DNA from: Colletes latitarsis
Taxonomy: Eukaryota > Arthropoda > Insecta > Hymenoptera > Colletidae
Assembly: GCF_051014445.1 (NCBI RefSeq)
Contig: NW_027488366.1
Span: forward strand, 11,922,001 to 11,986,000
DNA length: 64,000 bases
Direction of reading: 5' to 3'
The notes beneath the pieces were generated by a model that saw only the letters and a program-made list of their open reading frames with translations, had not been told where the DNA came from and ran no database searches. Of this stretch, positions 61,785 through 64,000 are shown in pieces (the stretch's first letter is position 1; every line of letters starts with the position of its first letter). A program made the translations under genes and the position numbers.

Positions 61785-64000
61785 TTAGGTCTGGGATAAG
61801 TCTGGGATTTGCCCTCTTCAGGGTCATACTTTCGCATATTTCTCATACTTGATGGCTAGATCCTGGGCTATTTCTGGATTGTATCACGTAGTAATGTGGT
61901 ACCACGCTGAAACAGTCAATTAAACCTGGTTTCGATCAATATTTTAGAGGACAACACAAGTTAGGTCTGGGATAGGTCTGGGATTTGCCCTAATCAGGGT
62001 CATACTTTCGCAGTTTTAACATACATGTTGACCTGATCGAGGGTTTTTTCTACATTGGATCACGTAGTAGTGTGGTACCACACTGAAACAGTCCATTAAA
62101 CCTGGTTTCGATCAATATTTTAGAGAATAATTCATGGTAGGTCTAGGTTAGGCCTGAGATTTTCACTCATCAGACTCACAGCTTCGCATTCTTCACATAC
62201 TTGTTGAACGGATCCTGGGTTTTTTCTGGTTTGGTTCACGTAGTAATGTGGTACCACACTGAAACATTCAATTAAACCTGGTCTTGATAAATATTTTAGA
62301 GGATAACGTATGTTAGGTCTGGGTTACGTCTAGGATTTGCCCTCATCAGGCTCATACTTTCGCATATTTCTCATACTTCATGGCTAGATCCTGGGCTATT
62401 TCTGGATTGTATCACGTAGTAATGTGGTACCACGCTGAAACAGTCCATTTAACCTGGTTTCGATCAATATTTTAGAGGATAACGCAAGTTAGGTCTGAGA
62501 TAGGTCTGGGATTCGCCCTCATCAGGCTCATACTTTCGCGTTTTTCACATACTTGTTGAACTGATCCTGGGTTATTTCTGGTTTGGATCACGTAGTAATG
62601 TGGTACCACACTGAAACAGTCGATTAAACCTGGTTTCGATCAATATTTTTGAGGATAACGCAAGTTAGGTCTGGGATAGGTCTGGGATTTGCCCTCATCA
62701 GACACATACTTTCGCACACTTCACATACTCGTTGAACAGATCCTGGGTTATTTTCTGGTTTGGATCACATAGTAATGTGGTACCACACTGAAACAGTCCA
62801 TTAAACCTGGTTTCGATCAATATTTTAGAGGATAACGCATGTTAGGTCTAGGTTAGGCCTGGGATTTTCACTGATCAGACTCATACTTTCGCATTCTTCA
62901 CATACTTGTTGAACGGATCCTGGGTTTTTTCCGGTTTGGTTCACGTAGTAATGTGGTACCACACTGAAACATTCAATTAAACCTTGTCTTGATAAATTTT
63001 TTAGAGGATAACGTATGTTAGGTCTGGGTTACGTCTAGGGTGCCCTCATCAGGCTCATACTTTCGCATATTTCTCATACTTCATGGCTAGATCCTGGGCT
63101 ATTTCTGGATTGTATCACGTAGTAATGTGGTACCACGCTGAAACAGTCAATTAAACCTGGTTTCGATCAATATTTTAGAGAATAATTCATGTTAGGTCTA
63201 GGTTAGGTCTAGGATTTGCACTCATCAGGCTCATACTTTCGCATATTTCTCATACTTCATGGCTAGATCCTGGGCTGTTTCTGGATTGTATCACGTAGTA
63301 ATGCGGTACCACGCTGAAACAGTCAATTAAACCTGGTTTCGATCAATATTTTAGAGGATAACGCAAGTTAGGTCTGGGATAGGTCTGGGATTCGCCCTCA
63401 TCAGGCTCATACTTTCGCGTTTTTCACGTACTTGTTGAACTGATCCTGTGTTTTTTCTGGTTTGCATCACGTAGTAAAGTGGTACCACACTGAAGCAGTC
63501 CATTAAACCTGGTTTGGATCAATATTTTAGAGGATAACGCATGTTAGGTTTGGTTAGGTCTAGGATTTTCCCTCATCAGGCTCATACTTTCGCATATTTC
63601 TCATACTTCATGGCTAGATCCTGGGCTGTTTCTGGATTGTATCACGTAGTAATGCGGTACCACGCTGAAACAGTCAATTAAACCTGGTGTCGATCAATAT
63701 TTTAGAGGATAACGCAAGTTAGATCTGGGATAGGTCTGGGATTCGCCCTCATCAGGGTCATACATTCGCGTTTTTCACGTACTTGTTGAACTGATCCTGG
63801 GTTTTTTCTGGTTTGGATCACGTAGCAATGTGGTACCACACTGAAACGGTCGATTAAACCTGGTTTCGATCAATATTTTAGAGGATAACGCAAGTTTGGT
63901 CTGGGATAGGTCTGGGATTTGCCCTCATCAGGCTCATACTTTCGCGTTTTTCACATACTTGTTGAACAGATCCTGGGTTTTTTCTGGTTTGGGTCACGTA

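Larger units (their letters stand above)
1..64000. repeat. Satellite DNA array, ~176-bp monomer, head-to-tail
   Basis: The same unit recurs across the whole window with a step of 176 bp (examples: TTAGG boxes at 18651 and 18827; 2106 and 2282; 12135 and 12311). Distances between marked variants are multiples of 176 within a few bases: 352, 528, 880, 1056, 1936 and 3168. Orientation never changes. By eye G+C is near 40%. No monomer is interrupted by foreign DNA. Length and arrangement fit a eukaryotic centromeric or heterochromatic satellite, whose units are often about 150-180 bp, but the sequence alone does not show the chromosomal location. I do not recognise the family as a named satellite. 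Confidence 0.97.
54173..64000. repeat. Domain 7: diverged satellite with family D and 79-bp deleted monomers
   Basis: Here GGCCGAGGATTTTCAC, CTGGGGTTTTA, GTTTCAGGATTGTATC and family D occur. Five 79-bp monomers with the same joint are spread through 56.1-61.8 kb. The array continues to the right edge, where the last monomer is cut at GGGTCACGTA. No gene or unique DNA is visible. Confidence 0.87.

Noticed and set aside
1..64000. CRISPR array or other prokaryotic repeat system
   Set aside because: The repeated unit fills the full 176-bp period. There are no unique spacers between short repeats, no cas-like genes and no leader.
1..64000. Tandem 5S rRNA, tRNA or snRNA gene cluster
   Set aside because: The period would suit a small-RNA gene repeat, but I found no 5S internal control region, tRNA A/B boxes with a foldable cloverleaf, or snRNA motif. 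The T6 run in the core is not placed after any recognisable RNA gene.
1..64000. CENP-B box in the monomer
   Set aside because: Candidates beginning with TTCG (TTCGCATTCTTCACA and TTCGATCAATATTTT) lack the CGGG half of the required NTTCGNNNNANNCGGGN pattern. No match was seen by eye on the strand given; a full scan of both strands would settle it.

Overview
The whole window is one uninterrupted tandem array of a satellite DNA monomer of about 176 bp, all copies head-to-tail in one orientation; both window edges fall inside the array. At 176 bp per unit the 64 kb holds roughly 360 monomers. I see no protein-coding gene, RNA gene, transposon, CRISPR array or unique sequence. Such a long homogeneous array indicates nuclear DNA of a eukaryote, in the style of centromeric or other constitutive-heterochromatin satellite. 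The species cannot be named from the sequence. Every monomer carries one or two TTAGG pentamers, the telomeric unit of many arthropods, but in a different context, so this is only a weak hint.

Monomer anatomy, starting at the TTAGG box: (1) an 11-bp direct duplication of the type TTAGGTCTAGG/TTAGGTCTGGG; (2) a short shared stretch with TCATCAG and CTCATACTTTCGC; (3) a variable core that splits the monomers into families (A: TTGTTGAAC then GATCCTGGG and TCTGGTTTGGATCACG; B: GATGGCTAGATCCTGGG and TCTGGATTGCATCACG; C: GCAGTTTTAACAT; D: C-like with GACCTGATCGAGGG); (4) a dyad centred on GGTACC, a perfect 16-bp palindrome in many A monomers and broken in many B monomers; (5) a shared tail, TTAAACCTGG then TCAATATTTTAGAGGATAACGC.

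Layout. 1-15.8 kb is a B-rich mosaic with irregular higher-order repeats (HORs; M-marker spacing 1,759, 1,759, 1,935 and later 2,466 bp). 15.8-24.1 kb is the transition to A-rich sequence, with a 1.26-kb block duplicated inside it and a 2.4-kb block copied about 12 kb downstream. 24.1-32.3 kb holds 15-mer-, 5-mer- and 3-mer-scale duplications. 32.3-36.3 kb is a very recent tandem duplication of an 11-monomer, 1,936-bp unit. 36.3-38.0 kb is a short mosaic link. 38.0-44.4 kb is an 18-monomer, 3,168-bp HOR in two copies with a nested 3-monomer (528-bp) duplication. 44.4-54.2 kb is more diverged, with one 111-bp monomer and a 30-bp micro-duplication. 54.2-64 kb is diverged and carries family D plus five copies of a 79-bp deleted monomer that has spread inside larger units.

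No genes work together here. The biology is the evolution of the array: unequal exchange and conversion at many scales, with a young homogenised core (about 32-44 kb) between older, more varied flanks. All coordinates and offsets were read by eye from the numbered sequence; block boundaries are good to a few tens of bases, and no alignment was computed.
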